Positions 26,051 to 35,877 of a stretch of 64,000 bases of DNA are shown here, in pieces. The translations under genes and the position numbers were made by a program. The notes under the pieces were generated by a model. That model worked only from the letters and a program-made list of their open reading frames with translations. It did not search any database and was not told where the DNA came from. Source of the DNA: Chitinophagaceae bacterium. GTDB lineage: Bacteria > Bacteroidota > Bacteroidia > Chitinophagales > Chitinophagaceae. How positions within the stretch are numbered: the first letter of the stretch is position 1; each line of letters begins with the position of its first letter. The stretch is from assembly GCA_016721725.1 (NCBI GenBank), contig JADKHN010000006.1:558001-622000 (forward strand). Direction: 5' to 3'.

Positions 26051-27127
26051 TTAAAGTGTGATGAGTTTGATGTTCAGGGGTTCGGTGACCGACCTGATCT
26101 CGTCAATATAATTGATGTTCATGACCACGACCGTATCGATCGCCTGGTCCTTCAGTTCATTGGGCCGGATGATATAATGGCCCGTCCCTCCCACATACTG
26201 ATGTTGTTTCTTGGGGTTGATGTCGATCACACATTTCACCTGCGTCCCGGATTTGTCCAGCAGGTTCAAAAAAGTGGAACCCTTGGCGCCGGCGCCCCAG
26301 ATGGCCACCGAACCCGCGCCTCTCAGTATGGCGTCATACTCCTGTAACCGGACTGAAAATCTCTCCTCATAGGGCGCCACTTCCCGTTTTTCGAGTTCCG
26401 CTTTTACTTCAGACAGCTCGGCGATGACATAGATGTATTGTCCGTTAAAAAAATGCCCGCCCACACTTTTGTTGAAAAGCATTTGCAGGGTTTCCAGCGT
26501 GAAATAATTACAGTGTTCGTAAAAGATGTCCTCGGTGGCGTTGTGCGCCATGATCCATTCAAAGGTGGGCACTTCAATATAAATGCGGCCTTTGTAATCA
26601 TTCGCCGCGGCGATGGTCTTGATAAAATGGTAAGGATGGGCGATATGCTCCAGGGTATGGCGGAGGATGATGAACTCCGCGCCCACGTCGGAATATTTGG
26701 AAGAGAAAAAATCCTTCACCACTTTGGGGGAGTCCCCTTCATAAGTGGGATCGAAACCGATCACATCCACTCCGCGGTCCAGTAGCATGTCCATGAAATA
26801 GGCCTTGCCGCAACCGATCTCGACCACCTTGCCTTCCAGGGCCCGGTTCTCTTGCATGATATCGATGACCTGCTCCAGGTGATGCTGAAAATAGGCCGAA
26901 TGGCTTTGTTCATTCTGGTAATGCATGTCATAATCGATGACCGATTCCTTGAAACCGGCGCTGAATACAAAACCATTGTCGAGAGACTGAGCCAGGACCA
27001 CATCCATGCAGGGAGCGTTTCTCGCTTCCTCCCGGGTCGGGTATACCTTATTCTGTATCAGGGGCACCGAACGCTGGGTATAGATGACCCGGGTGTGGGC
27101 GCTTCCTGTTAACGGGCATTCAATCAT
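26051..27127 (-). CDS. SAM-dependent methyltransferase with C-terminal C-methyltransferase-like domain
   Basis: 358 residues from ATG 27127, overlapping the end of the upstream reductase by 8 bases. The centre is a class I methyltransferase (GKVVEIGCGKAYFMDMLLDRGVDVIGFDPTYEGD...FIILRHTLEHIAHPYHFI). The last ~100 residues (GSVAIWGAGAKGSTFLNLLDKSGTQVKCVIDINPKKQHQYVGGTGHYIIRP) are a Rossmann-like Methyltransf_14-type domain shared with sugar C-methyltransferases. It lacks the four-Cys zinc knuckle seen in the 409-residue relative two genes upstream. Likely a second sugar methyltransferase of the operon. Confidence 0.8.
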   Translation of the reverse strand: MIECPLTGSAHTRVIYTQRSVPLIQNKVYPTREEARNAPCMDVVLAQSLDNGFVFSAGFKESVIDYDMHYQNEQSHSAYFQHHLEQVIDIMQENRALEGKVVEIGCGKAYFMDMLLDRGVDVIGFDPTYEGDSPKVVKDFFSSKYSDVGAEFIILRHTLEHIAHPYHFIKTIAAANDYKGRIYIEVPTFEWIMAHNATEDIFYEHCNYFTLETLQMLFNKSVGGHFFNGQYIYVIAELSEVKAELEKREVAPYEERFSVRLQEYDAILRGAGSVAIWGAGAKGSTFLNLLDKSGTQVKCVIDINPKKQHQYVGGTGHYIIRPNELKDQAIDTVVVMNINYIDEIRSVTEPLNIKLITL

Positions 27128-27983
27128 GATGCAGAATAGATTTTAATTTGGTGTTATCGCCCCAGAAACGCATGGCCTCATAATCGGTATAGGGATAATA
27201 ACCCAGGTTGAGTGTGATCTGTTTATGTCTTTCCTTCAGGTAGTTCTCCACAAAGCTTTTCACGGTTACCGGCTTCCCGCTGCAACAATTGATGATGCCG
27301 CTCACGCTCTTTTGCAGGGCGATCGCCACCAGATTCGCCGCCACATCCTTCACCGGCAGAAAATCCCTCACCTGTTCACCACCGCTCATGTTAAACACCG
27401 GCTGGTTTTCAGCTAAAGCCTTATCGAGCTGCGAAATTAAGGAATTTGGACCTTGCCCCTCCCCGTACATATAAAATAAGCGCACCCATTTGAATTGAAC
27501 GCCCTCCTTTTCGCAGATCATATCCAATTGCCTGCGCAATTCATCCTTGGCCTGGGCATAAGGATTCGCCGGTTCGGGAACCTGGTCTTCACTCAGGCAA
27601 CCCTCTTTCATGCCGTATTCGAAACAAGTGCCGGTGACCGTGAGGTCCTTTAATCCATGACGGATGAGATTGGATAAAAAAGCCAGGTGCCGGGGCAGGT
27701 TCTCTTCCAGGTGGAATGCCGACTTATAATTGGGAAGTCCTTCCCAGGCCAGGTGGATCACCGCGTCGGGTTCGCCAAAAAAACGGAAGAGGTCGATCGA
27801 ATCGTTGTCATGCTTTAGGTCGAAAGGGATATACTGTACCAAAGGATACCAGGATGCATGACTCGCTTTTTCTTCATTCACTGAAGTGGCGGTCACCCGG
27901 CAATTATTTTCCAGCAATGTCTTGATCACATGATTTCCGATAAAACCGGTGGCGCCCGTGACCAGGATATGTTTCATGGTCAT
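27120..27983 (-). CDS. NAD(P)-dependent SDR epimerase/reductase
   Basis: I set the start at ATG 27983 (MTMKHILVTGATGFIGNHVIK), which overlaps the upstream stop as ATGA; ATG 27977 is an equally fitting second choice. The nucleotide-binding motif GATGFIG is at the N terminus. IHLAWEGLPNYKS and the active-site Tyr/Lys in NPYAQAKDELRR follow, giving an extended SDR fold of about 288 residues. By position after a 4-keto-6-deoxy sugar pathway it is the candidate 4-ketoreductase that finishes the CDP-sugar. Confidence 0.85.
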   Translation of the reverse strand: MTMKHILVTGATGFIGNHVIKTLLENNCRVTATSVNEEKASHASWYPLVQYIPFDLKHDNDSIDLFRFFGEPDAVIHLAWEGLPNYKSAFHLEENLPRHLAFLSNLIRHGLKDLTVTGTCFEYGMKEGCLSEDQVPEPANPYAQAKDELRRQLDMICEKEGVQFKWVRLFYMYGEGQGPNSLISQLDKALAENQPVFNMSGGEQVRDFLPVKDVAANLVAIALQKSVSGIINCCSGKPVTVKSFVENYLKERHKQITLNLGYYPYTDYEAMRFWGDNTKLKSILHHD

Positions 27984-29209
27984 AGTAATTGTAATTCGGG
28001 AATAGGGATCACGAATCGTCCGCCCCATTCCCTGATATAGGCCAGCTGACCCATAATCTCCTCCTTCAGGTTCCAGGGCAGGATGATCACATAATCGGGA
28101 CGGGCGTCTTTCAGGTGCTGTTCATCATAGACCGGGATATGACTGGCCGGCAGGAATTTATTCTGCTTATGCGGATTGGCGTCGACGACGAAACTCACCA
28201 GGTCGTTCTTGATCCCGCAATAATTCATCAGGGTGTTTCCCTTTGCCGCGGCGCCGTACCCGGCCACCTGCTTACCGGCCCTTTTCTGATCGATGAGGAA
28301 TTCGTAAAGATCGAGTTTCACTTTCAGGGCCTTTTGCTGGAAATGGTCGTAATAGGCCAGTCCGTTCATGCCCTTGTCCATTTCTTTCTTCAGCACGGCG
28401 GCGATATTCGGGGATACCGGTTTACTCGCATCTTCCTGGTGCCGGGCGTAGATGCGAAGCGAACCTCCATGGGTGGGCAGTTCATCCACATCAAACAATT
28501 CAAGTCCTTGTGCGGCGAAGATCTGTTGAACCGTATATAAGGAGAGATAGGAAAAATGTTCGTGGTAGATGGTGTCGAACTGGTTATTGTCCACCAGTTG
28601 CATGAGGTGCGGGAATTCCATCGTCACTACCCCGGTATCCTTGAGGATGATCTTCATGCCTTTCACAAAATCCACGATATCGGGCACATGAGCCAGCACG
28701 TTATTGCCGAGCAGGAGATCGGCTTTCACGTCCCAGGTATTCGCGAACCGGTCGGCCAGTTCGGAACCGAAGAATTCGATGACCGTCTTGATGCCCTTTT
28801 CCATCGAGACCTGCGCGGTATTGGCCGTGGGTTCGATGCCCATCACCGGGATATTCTTTTCCTTGAAATATTGGAGGAGGTAGCCGTCGTTGGAAGCCAC
28901 TTCGATCACCAGCGAATCTTCGTTGTAGCCGAAGCGCTCCGTCATCATCTCGGTATATCTTTTGGCGTGCTCGAGCCAGCTCTTGCTGTAGGAGGAGAAA
29001 TACACATAATTGCTGTCGAAGATGGCGTCCGATTTCTTGTATTCATCCACCTGCACCAGGAAACAGTTGTGGCAGGTGTAAACTTTCAGCGGGAAGAAGG
29101 TCTCGGGCTCATTCAGCTGCTCTTCGGTGAGGAAAGAGTTGGAGGCCGGTGAATTGACCAGGTCGATGAATACGTGTTCCAGTTGTGTTTGGCAAAATCT
29201 GCATTCCAT
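27980..29209 (-). CDS. NDP-hexose C-methyltransferase (TylC3/NovU/EvaC type)
   Basis: 409 residues from ATG 29209. The N terminus has a zinc-knuckle pattern (Cys3, Cys6 and later YTCHNCF). The central SAM-binding domain contains LVIEVASNDGYLLQYFKEKNIPVMGIEPTANTAQ, and the conserved TIYHEHFSYLSLYTVQQIF follows. A C-terminal Methyltransf_14 domain has AGYGAAAKGNTLMNYCGI. This three-part layout is typical of enzymes that add a methyl group to C-3 of a 4-keto-6-deoxy sugar nucleotide. Together with rfbF/rfbG it suggests a branched, C-methylated CDP-sugar. Confidence 0.88.
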   Translation of the reverse strand: MECRFCQTQLEHVFIDLVNSPASNSFLTEEQLNEPETFFPLKVYTCHNCFLVQVDEYKKSDAIFDSNYVYFSSYSKSWLEHAKRYTEMMTERFGYNEDSLVIEVASNDGYLLQYFKEKNIPVMGIEPTANTAQVSMEKGIKTVIEFFGSELADRFANTWDVKADLLLGNNVLAHVPDIVDFVKGMKIILKDTGVVTMEFPHLMQLVDNNQFDTIYHEHFSYLSLYTVQQIFAAQGLELFDVDELPTHGGSLRIYARHQEDASKPVSPNIAAVLKKEMDKGMNGLAYYDHFQQKALKVKLDLYEFLIDQKRAGKQVAGYGAAAKGNTLMNYCGIKNDLVSFVVDANPHKQNKFLPASHIPVYDEQHLKDARPDYVIILPWNLKEEIMGQLAYIREWGGRFVIPIPELQLL

Positions 29210-29211
29210 AA

Positions 29212-29757
29212 TTAGATTCCTTTAAAGTGATCATCCAGCAAAGGATGTTGTTGATCCCGGTCCGACAGCCCGGTGACCGGTAAGGGCCATTGAATACCCA
29301 GCATCGGATCATCGGCCCTGATGCCGCCTTCCACGCCGGGGGTATAGAATTGCGAATGGTGATAGATCAGTTCCGCGTCACCGGTCAATGCCTGGAAACC
29401 ATGTGCGAACCCGCGGGGTATATAGATCATCCGTTTATTAGCGGCCGAAAGTTCAACGCCCGTCCAGGTTAAAAAAGTCGGAGAATCCTTGCGGATGTCA
29501 ACGACCACGTCGAACACGGAACCCGCGATACAGCGTACGAGTTTGATCTCTTCGAAGGGGGGCAATTGAAAATGCATGCCCCTGACGGTCCCTTTTGTCC
29601 TGGTAAAAGAGTGATTGAGCTGAACCCATTCCGCGTCATGCCCGATCGCGGCGAATTCATTTTTGCAATAGGTACGGGCGAACCAGCCCCGTTCATCCGA
29701 AAAGGGTTGCAGGTCCACAGTATAACAACCGGATAGTTCCGTTTGCGTGAAGATCAT
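29212..29757 (-). CDS. RmlC-like NDP-4-keto-6-deoxyhexose 3(,5)-epimerase
   Basis: Start at ATG 29757 (MIFTQTELSGCYTVDLQPFSDERGWFAR), overlapping the rfbG stop as ATGA, for about 181 residues; longer in-frame starts would sit inside rfbG. The cupin motifs are all present: the catalytic His in GTVRGMHFQ, DVVVDIRKDSPTF, and YIPRGFAHGFQAL. Next to a CDP-glucose dehydratase rather than rmlB, its natural substrate is more likely CDP-4-keto-6-deoxyglucose than the dTDP form. Confidence 0.88.
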   Translation of the reverse strand: MIFTQTELSGCYTVDLQPFSDERGWFARTYCKNEFAAIGHDAEWVQLNHSFTRTKGTVRGMHFQLPPFEEIKLVRCIAGSVFDVVVDIRKDSPTFLTWTGVELSAANKRMIYIPRGFAHGFQALTGDAELIYHHSQFYTPGVEGGIRADDPMLGIQWPLPVTGLSDRDQQHPLLDDHFKGI

Positions 29758-30836
29758 CGTTGCCCGTAGTTTTTGATTTGTTGTTGGGTATAGTTGAACC
29801 GGTCTTCCGCGGATTGGCGGTACCAGTTGATCGTCCATTCGATGGCTTCCCGGCTGTTGAGTTTGGGATGCCAGTTGAGCATTTTCCCGGCTTTTTCAAT
29901 GGACAGTTTGAGCAGTCCGGCCTCATGCGGCTGATCGGGGTCTGACCTGTCCTCCCAGGTCCCGCTACCCCAGCATTGTATCGCTGTTTCCACCAGGTCC
30001 TTCACCGGCAGGTGGTCATCAGGCAGGGGCCCGAAATTATAAGCGCCGGAATAAGTCTGTACATCTCCATCAAGCACCATCGCCGCCTGGAGATAGCCGC
30101 TCAGCGGTTCCAGCACATGTTGCCAGGGCCTTACGGCTTTGGGATTCCGGACGGCGACGGGTTGACCGGCGCTTAATGAACGAATGATATCCGGGATGAT
30201 CCGGTCGGTGCTCCAGTCTCCCCCGCCGATCACATTACCGGCCCTTACACTGGCGATGGCTTTTTGATGCACCGCATATTTATCCGGGTGAAAGAAAGAA
30301 TTCCGGAATGAACTCACGACGATCTCCGTTGCCGCCTTGCTGGCGCTGTAGGGATCATATCCGCCCAGCACATCATTTTCGGTATAATGGTAATCGGTCT
30401 CTTTGTTCTCATACACTTTATCCGTGGTGATCACAATGACCGTGCATTTACCCGGCATCTGCGCAACGGCTTCCAGCAGGTTGGCCGTACCAACGGCGTT
30501 CACCGCGAAGGTCTCGGCGGGAATGGCATAGGAACGACGTACCAGCGCCTGCGCTGCAAGGTGAAAGATGATATCGGGTTGGAATTCCCGGACCGCCTTA
30601 TTCAATTGATCCTTGTCCAGGATATTGGCGATGACCGATTCGCATTGGATATGGGGGCGAACCGTATCGAACAGGTTCTCCTCTCCTTCCGGCGCCAGGG
30701 CATACCCTTTGACGGTTGCGCCCAATTGGTGAAGCCAGGTGATGAACCAGGCGCCTTTGAAACCGGTATGGCCGGTGACAAAAACCTTTTTGCCGGAATA
30801 ATATGTTGGGAAGCTTTCGTTTACCACTTCTTCCAT
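29754..30836 (-). CDS. rfbG: CDP-glucose 4,6-dehydratase
   Basis: 360 residues from ATG 30836, overlapping the rfbF 3' end by 16 bases. NAD-binding motif GHTGFKGAWFITWL, then FHLAAQALVRRSYAIPAETFAVNAVGT, VITTDKVYEN, and active-site YDPYSASKAATE. RAGNVIGGGDWSTDRIIPD and RPWQHVLEPLSGYL are characteristic of CDP-glucose (rather than dTDP-glucose) dehydratases. It makes CDP-4-keto-6-deoxyglucose from the rfbF product. Confidence 0.92.
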   Translation of the reverse strand: MEEVVNESFPTYYSGKKVFVTGHTGFKGAWFITWLHQLGATVKGYALAPEGEENLFDTVRPHIQCESVIANILDKDQLNKAVREFQPDIIFHLAAQALVRRSYAIPAETFAVNAVGTANLLEAVAQMPGKCTVIVITTDKVYENKETDYHYTENDVLGGYDPYSASKAATEIVVSSFRNSFFHPDKYAVHQKAIASVRAGNVIGGGDWSTDRIIPDIIRSLSAGQPVAVRNPKAVRPWQHVLEPLSGYLQAAMVLDGDVQTYSGAYNFGPLPDDHLPVKDLVETAIQCWGSGTWEDRSDPDQPHEAGLLKLSIEKAGKMLNWHPKLNSREAIEWTINWYRQSAEDRFNYTQQQIKNYGQR

Positions 30837-31597
30837 TTTGCCTGGTTGGTTCTCCAGTATTCTTCCAATTCGATCTTATCCCGCAGGGCATCCATGCATT
30901 TCCAGAATCCTTTGTGGCGGTAGGCCATCAACTGGTTGTCGTTGGTGAGTCTTTCCAGCGGTTCATCTTCCCACATCATATTGGACATATCGCCTTCAAG
31001 GTAATCGAACACCGTCGGTTTCAGGATGAAGAAGCCGCCGTTGATCCATTTGCTTTCATCCTTGGCCTTTTCCTTGAAGGAGACCACTTCATCGCCGGCT
31101 CCCAGGTCCATGCCCCCGAAACGGGCGTCCATCTGGATGGCCGTTACCGTGGCGATCTTGTTATGCGACCTATGATAAGCCAGGAGTTCTTTCAGGTTGA
31201 CATCGCAGACCCCGTCGCCATAGGTGAGCATGAAATCCTCCTTCCCTACATAATGCTTCACCTGCTGGAGGCGGCCGGCAGTCTTGGTATTCAAACCGGT
31301 CTCCACCAGGGTCACTTTGAATGGCTCCGAACTGGTACCGTGTATCTCGGTCTTGTTATTGGTGAGGTCAACGGTGATATCGGAATTATGGAGAAAATAA
31401 TTCATGAAGTATTCCTTGATCACATATCCTTTATAGCCCAGGCAGATGACAAACTCGTTGAATCCGTAATGGCTGTAAATCTTCATGATATGCCAGAGGA
31501 TCGGTTTGCCGCCTATTTCAACCATCGGTTTCGGACGGGTATCCGTTTCTTCGGAGATCCGGGTTCCCAGTCCACCGGCGAATAGTACTACTTTCAT
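30821..31597 (-). CDS. rfbF: Glucose-1-phosphate cytidylyltransferase
   Basis: 258 residues from ATG 31597. The nucleotidyltransferase signature LFAGGLGTRISEETDTRPKPMVEIGGKP is at the N terminus, with MLTYGDGVCDVNLKELL and INGGFFILKP later; length and motifs match RfbF. It makes CDP-glucose from CTP and glucose-1-phosphate, the first committed step of the operon, and is the operon's first gene. It diverges from gmd across 110 bases. Confidence 0.93.
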   Translation of the reverse strand: MKVVLFAGGLGTRISEETDTRPKPMVEIGGKPILWHIMKIYSHYGFNEFVICLGYKGYVIKEYFMNYFLHNSDITVDLTNNKTEIHGTSSEPFKVTLVETGLNTKTAGRLQQVKHYVGKEDFMLTYGDGVCDVNLKELLAYHRSHNKIATVTAIQMDARFGGMDLGAGDEVVSFKEKAKDESKWINGGFFILKPTVFDYLEGDMSNMMWEDEPLERLTNDNQLMAYRHKGFWKCMDALRDKIELEEYWRTNQAKWKKW

Positions 31598-31673
31598 TTT
31601 TAGCTGTTTCTGCGGTTAAAGATTAAACCTACCTAAAAGAATTTGTAAAATTAACGAATTCTCTTTTCTATCT

Positions 31674-31681
31674 TATGTTTG
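31674..31681 (+). promoter_or_regulatory. Candidate -7 box upstream of gmd
   Basis: TATGTTTG matches the Bacteroidota -7 consensus TAnnTTTG and lies 26 bases before the gmd ATG in the divergent rfbF/gmd spacer. The nearest TTTG (31642-31645) is 28 bases upstream, farther than usual. Confidence 0.4.
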
Positions 31682-31707
31682 CATAATAATAATCCTAATT
31701 TATCACC

Positions 31708-32823
31708 ATGGCACGTGTAGCTTTGATCACAGGCATAACCGGTCAGGATGGAGCCTACCTGGCCAATTTCCTGCTCCAGAAAGGATATGAGGTACATGGC
31801 ATCAAACGCCGCACTTCGCTGATCAATACCCAGCGGATCGACGATGTATACCAGGACCCCCATGAGAACGGCCTTCGGCTGATCCTGCATTATGGCGACC
31901 TGACCGATTCCACCAATATCATCCACATCATCCAGAAGGTACAACCCGACGAGATCTATAACCTGGGCGCCATGAGCCATGTGAAAGTGAGTTTCGACAC
32001 GCCCGAGTATGTGGCCAATACCGATGCCGTAGGGCCCCTTCGTATCCTGGAGGCGGTACGCATCTTAGGACTGACCCAAAAGACGCGGATCTACCAGGCC
32101 TCTTCATCAGAGATGTATGGAAAGGTGCAGGAGATCCCGCAGACCGAGACCACGCCATTCTATCCCAGATCTCCCTATGCCGTAGCCAAATTATATGCCT
32201 ACTGGATCTCGGTGAATTACCGCGAAGCCTATGGGATGTATGTCTGCAACGGGATCCTTTTCAATCACGAGAGCCCGCTCCGCGGGGAGACCTTCGTCAC
32301 CCGGAAGATCACCCGCAGTGTGGCGAGGATCGCATTGGGGCTTGAGAAGAAATTATGGCTGGGGAACCTGCATGCCAAGAGGGATTGGGGCCATGCCAAA
32401 GATTATGTAGACGCCATGTGGCGTATGATGCAATTGCCCGAACCGGAGGATTTTGTGATCGCTACCGGAATCACCACTACGGTGAGGGATTTTGTGATGA
32501 AGGCCTTTGCCTTCTGCGGCATCAGCATCGAGTTCAGGGGCGAGGGTGCTGCGGAGACGGGAATAGTGACGGGTTGCAGCGACCCGAGATACCAGATCGA
32601 GACCGGTACCGAAGTGATCGCCGTGGATGAGCGATATTTCCGTCCAACCGAAGTGGACATCCTCATCGGCGACGCCACCAAGGCCCGGACCAAACTGAAC
32701 TGGGCCCCTACGTATACCCTGGATGAACTGATCCACGAGATGATGGCGTCCGACCTCGATGTATTCAACCGGGAACTGACGCTCAAACAATCCGGATTCA
32801 CTACATTCAGTCAATATGAATAA
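31708..32823 (+). CDS. gmd: GDP-mannose 4,6-dehydratase
   Basis: 371 residues from ATG 31708. Motifs: [68 protein letters not shown], and active-site [23 protein letters not shown] and [16 protein letters not shown] also fit Gmd. It converts GDP-mannose to GDP-4-keto-6-deoxymannose. It overlaps fcl by 8 bases, giving a two-gene GDP-L-fucose operon. Confidence 0.95.
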   Translation: MARVALITGITGQDGAYLANFLLQKGYEVHGIKRRTSLINTQRIDDVYQDPHENGLRLILHYGDLTDSTNIIHIIQKVQPDEIYNLGAMSHVKVSFDTPEYVANTDAVGPLRILEAVRILGLTQKTRIYQASSSEMYGKVQEIPQTETTPFYPRSPYAVAKLYAYWISVNYREAYGMYVCNGILFNHESPLRGETFVTRKITRSVARIALGLEKKLWLGNLHAKRDWGHAKDYVDAMWRMMQLPEPEDFVIATGITTTVRDFVMKAFAFCGISIEFRGEGAAETGIVTGCSDPRYQIETGTEVIAVDERYFRPTEVDILIGDATKARTKLNWAPTYTLDELIHEMMASDLDVFNRELTLKQSGFTTFSQYE

Positions 32824-33745
32824 GTCTGACAAGATCTATATCGCCGGCCACAGCGGCATGGTGGGATCGGCCATCCTGAGAAGGTTATGGGCTGATGGCT
32901 TTTCGAATATCATCACCCGGACCTCATCCGAACTGGACCTGCGCAACCAGTCGGCCGTAGAAGCCTTCTTTACCGAAGAAAAACCCGTTCATGTTTTCCT
33001 CGCCGCGGCCAAAGTGGGCGGCATACAGGCCAATAATACCTACCGGGCCGAATTCCTCTATGATAATCTCCTCATTGAAAGCAATATCATCCATGCGGCC
33101 TGGAAGAACGGGGTGAGCAAATTATTATTCCTCGGCAGTTCCTGTATCTATCCCAAACTGGCACCGCAGCCCCTGCAAGAAGAATACCTGCTCACCGGTT
33201 TGCTGGAGCCCACTAACGAGCCCTATGCCATTGCCAAGATCGCGGGCATCAAGCTATGTGACGCCTACCGTAGCCAGTACGGCTGCCGATTCATCTCGGC
33301 CATGCCTTGCAACCTCTATGGGCCGGGAGATCATTACGACCTGCAACATTCGCATGTGATACCCGCCTTGATCCGGAAATTCCATGAAGCGGTTGAAGAG
33401 AAGAAAGAGGTGGTCGAGGTCTGGGGTTCGGGCAAACCCATGCGGGAATTCCTGTTTGTTGACGACCTGGCGAAAGCCTGTGTTTTCCTGATGCAACATT
33501 TTGATGAACCCGGACCTATCAATATCGGGACCGGCGAAGACCTGACTATCCGGGAACTGGCAGAAGAAGTGGGTAGGATCACCGGTTTTTCCGGGGCGCT
33601 GAATTTTGACCCTTCCAAACCCGATGGAACGCCCCGCAAGGTCATGGATGTTTCCAGGATCCATGCGATGGGCTGGAAGGCGACCACCACCCTGGAAGAA
33701 GGTTTGAAATCAGCGTATGCAGATTTCAGGAAACGGTATTGCTGA
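32816..33745 (+). CDS. fcl: GDP-L-fucose synthase
   Basis: 309 residues from ATG 32816, overlapping gmd. N-terminal [18 protein letters not shown], then [38 protein letters not shown], and [21 protein letters not shown] with the catalytic Tyr/Lys. [25 protein letters not shown] is also typical. The enzyme epimerises and reduces the Gmd product to GDP-L-fucose. Its 3' end converges on and overlaps mqnA by 20 bases. Confidence 0.95.
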   Translation: MNKSDKIYIAGHSGMVGSAILRRLWADGFSNIITRTSSELDLRNQSAVEAFFTEEKPVHVFLAAAKVGGIQANNTYRAEFLYDNLLIESNIIHAAWKNGVSKLLFLGSSCIYPKLAPQPLQEEYLLTGLLEPTNEPYAIAKIAGIKLCDAYRSQYGCRFISAMPCNLYGPGDHYDLQHSHVIPALIRKFHEAVEEKKEVVEVWGSGKPMREFLFVDDLAKACVFLMQHFDEPGPINIGTGEDLTIRELAEEVGRITGFSGALNFDPSKPDGTPRKVMDVSRIHAMGWKATTTLEEGLKSAYADFRKRYC

Positions 33746-34475
33746 GGTATTGCAGGAATAGTTGGAGTCCTTTCTTTTTCTCCTCATCCAGACGATAACT
33801 GATATTGACGGTGAAATACCGTTGGAGATCATATAGATCATAACCCTCCCGTGCGATCACGGTGTCCAGGTTTGATAATCCCAATTGGTTGGCCCGGTTA
33901 AAATCCACTTCAAATTCAGGACTCAGATCAACAGCCGAAACCCAGGCGGCGAATACGAATGGCAGTCCGGTCAGCTCTTTCCAGGCCCCGGCAAGGTCGT
34001 AATGGTAAGCCGACCGGTGACGTTGCTCAAAGGCCCGGTCACCAATGACCACACCAGCCGTTTTTCCTGAAATATTTTTTTCATAACCTTCTGATGCTGA
34101 TTTGAATACAGGTTTTATCTTCCAATACTTTCTCAGTAAGATCTGAACCAGTGCCACCGAGGTCCTGCTTTGATAATCCAGTAATACGGTATCGATCTCT
34201 TCGATCGGAACATCACTGAATAAACAAACGCTGGCCACATCGCCTTCGCTGCCGATACAATAGTCCGATAGGATCCGGCCGCCGGAGATCAGGGGTATGG
34301 CCGCCACCGGGATCAGCCCGATATCGATCTGTTTCTGCTGTAATTGTTCCGCTATTCTGGATGGATAATCGAAGATCAAATCAACGGAATCCTTCATGAG
34401 GCCCTGTTCAAACCCGTAGATGAGTGGTTTTGTATTGAGGTAACTTACGGCACCGACCTTTATCTTCTGTAGCAA
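33726..34475 (-). CDS. mqnA: Chorismate dehydratase MqnA (futalosine menaquinone pathway)
   Basis: 249 residues. [22 protein letters not shown] at the N terminus and [50 protein letters not shown] and [10 protein letters not shown] match MqnA. It removes water from chorismate to make 3-[(1-carboxyvinyl)oxy]benzoate, the first step of the futalosine route. No ATG or GTG is in frame near the 5' end; the best start is TTG 34475-34473. That start lies between the -33-like and -7 elements proposed for the divergent purB promoter. Confidence 0.9.
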   Translation of the reverse strand: MLQKIKVGAVSYLNTKPLIYGFEQGLMKDSVDLIFDYPSRIAEQLQQKQIDIGLIPVAAIPLISGGRILSDYCIGSEGDVASVCLFSDVPIEEIDTVLLDYQSRTSVALVQILLRKYWKIKPVFKSASEGYEKNISGKTAGVVIGDRAFEQRHRSAYHYDLAGAWKELTGLPFVFAAWVSAVDLSPEFEVDFNRANQLGLSNLDTVIAREGYDLYDLQRYFTVNISYRLDEEKKKGLQLFLQYLSNTVS

Positions 34476-34489
34476 TTCCTGTATTTTTG
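34459..34489 (+). promoter_or_regulatory. Candidate purB promoter
   Basis: TTTA (34459-34462), a 19-base spacer and TATTTTTG (34482-34489, a full TAnnTTTG match) sit 21 bases before the purB ATG and overlap the 5' end of divergent mqnA. Confidence 0.5.
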
Positions 34490-34510
34490 CATCAAATTTA
34501 GGGCAACCAT

Positions 34511-35845
34511 ATGGAATTAAACCAACTCACGGCCATATCTCCCATCGACGGACGTTATCGCGGTCAATTGCAGCACCTGGACGAATATTTTTCGGAATAC
34601 GCCCTGATGAAATACCGGGTGATCGTGGAGGTGGAATATTTCCTGGCCCTGGCCGATAAAAAGTTCTTTAAGCTGGACGCCAAGACCAGGAAACACCTGC
34701 AGGATGTAGCCAATGATTTTTCCCTGGCCGACGCGGAAGCCATCAAAAAGACCGAGGCCGTGACCAACCATGATGTGAAAGCGGTGGAGTATTTTTTAAA
34801 GAACGAATTAGATAAATGCCAGGCGGGTGCGTTAAAGGAATGGGTCCATTTCGGGCTTACTTCACAAGACATCAACAATACCGCCATCCCCTTGCTCTGG
34901 AAGAACAGCATAGAACTGGAATACCTTCCTGCAGTGATCAACCTGCAGCATACGATCGGCAAACTGGCCCTTGAATGGAAAGACATCCCGATGCTGGCCC
35001 GCACCCATGGCCAGCCAGCCTCCCCGACCCGGCTGGGCAAGGAACTGATGGTCTATGTGGAAAGGCTGGAGAACCAGATCCAGTTGTTCAGCTATATCCC
35101 CTTTACCGCCAAATTCGGGGGCGCCACCGGGAATTTCAACGCCCACCATGTGGCCTATCCCAAATTCAAGTGGGTGGAATTCGCGAATGATTTCGTGGAG
35201 AACCGGCTTGGACTCCAGCGCCAGCAATTCACTACCCAGATCGAACATTACGATGTGCTGGCCGCCCATTTCGACGCCATCCGCCGCATCAACAATATCC
35301 TGATCGATCTGTGCAGGGATATCTGGACCTATATCAGCCTGGACTATTTCAAACAGAGGACCCGGAAAGGAGAAGTGGGCAGCAGCGCCATGCCACATAA
35401 AGTGAATCCGATCGACTTCGAGAACGCCGAAGGCAACCTCGGCATCGCCAACGCCTTGCTGGAACATCTTTCTAACAAGTTGCCCGTATCCCGTTTACAG
35501 CGCGACCTGACCGATTCAACCGTATTGAGGAATATCGGCATGCCCGTTGCTCATACTCTCTTATCCATACGTTCAACCGAGAAAGGCCTGGGCAAACTGG
35601 TGCTGAATGAAGCCAAATTGAGGTCAGACCTGGATGCCAATTGGGCCGTGGTGGCCGAAGCCATTCAGACCATCCTGCGTCGCGAACATTATCCACAGCC
35701 TTATGAAGCCTTGAAGGAATTGACACGCGGTAAATCGGCGATCGACAAGAAAGCCCTGCACACTTTCATCCATAAACTGAAAGTGAGCGCCGCGGTAAAG
35801 AAAGAGCTCAAGGCGGTCAGTCCATTCAATTATACGGGTATTTAA
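34511..35845 (+). CDS. purB: Adenylosuccinate lyase
   Basis: 444 residues from ATG 34511. The fumarase/aspartase-superfamily signature SSAMPHKVNPIDFENAEG, with the catalytic Ser in its loop, is clear. VTNHDVKAVEYFLK, HFGLTSQDINNTAIPLLW and ARTHGQPASPTRLGKEL also match PurB. Together with N-terminal LTAISPIDGRYRGQLQHL the match is to the long E. coli-type branch. It acts twice in purine synthesis, releasing fumarate from SAICAR and adenylosuccinate. Confidence 0.95.
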   Translation: MELNQLTAISPIDGRYRGQLQHLDEYFSEYALMKYRVIVEVEYFLALADKKFFKLDAKTRKHLQDVANDFSLADAEAIKKTEAVTNHDVKAVEYFLKNELDKCQAGALKEWVHFGLTSQDINNTAIPLLWKNSIELEYLPAVINLQHTIGKLALEWKDIPMLARTHGQPASPTRLGKELMVYVERLENQIQLFSYIPFTAKFGGATGNFNAHHVAYPKFKWVEFANDFVENRLGLQRQQFTTQIEHYDVLAAHFDAIRRINNILIDLCRDIWTYISLDYFKQRTRKGEVGSSAMPHKVNPIDFENAEGNLGIANALLEHLSNKLPVSRLQRDLTDSTVLRNIGMPVAHTLLSIRSTEKGLGKLVLNEAKLRSDLDANWAVVAEAIQTILRREHYPQPYEALKELTRGKSAIDKKALHTFIHKLKVSAAVKKELKAVSPFNYTGI

Positions 35846-35877
35846 GAGCCGAACCATTGCATTACTGAAAAAAGCCC

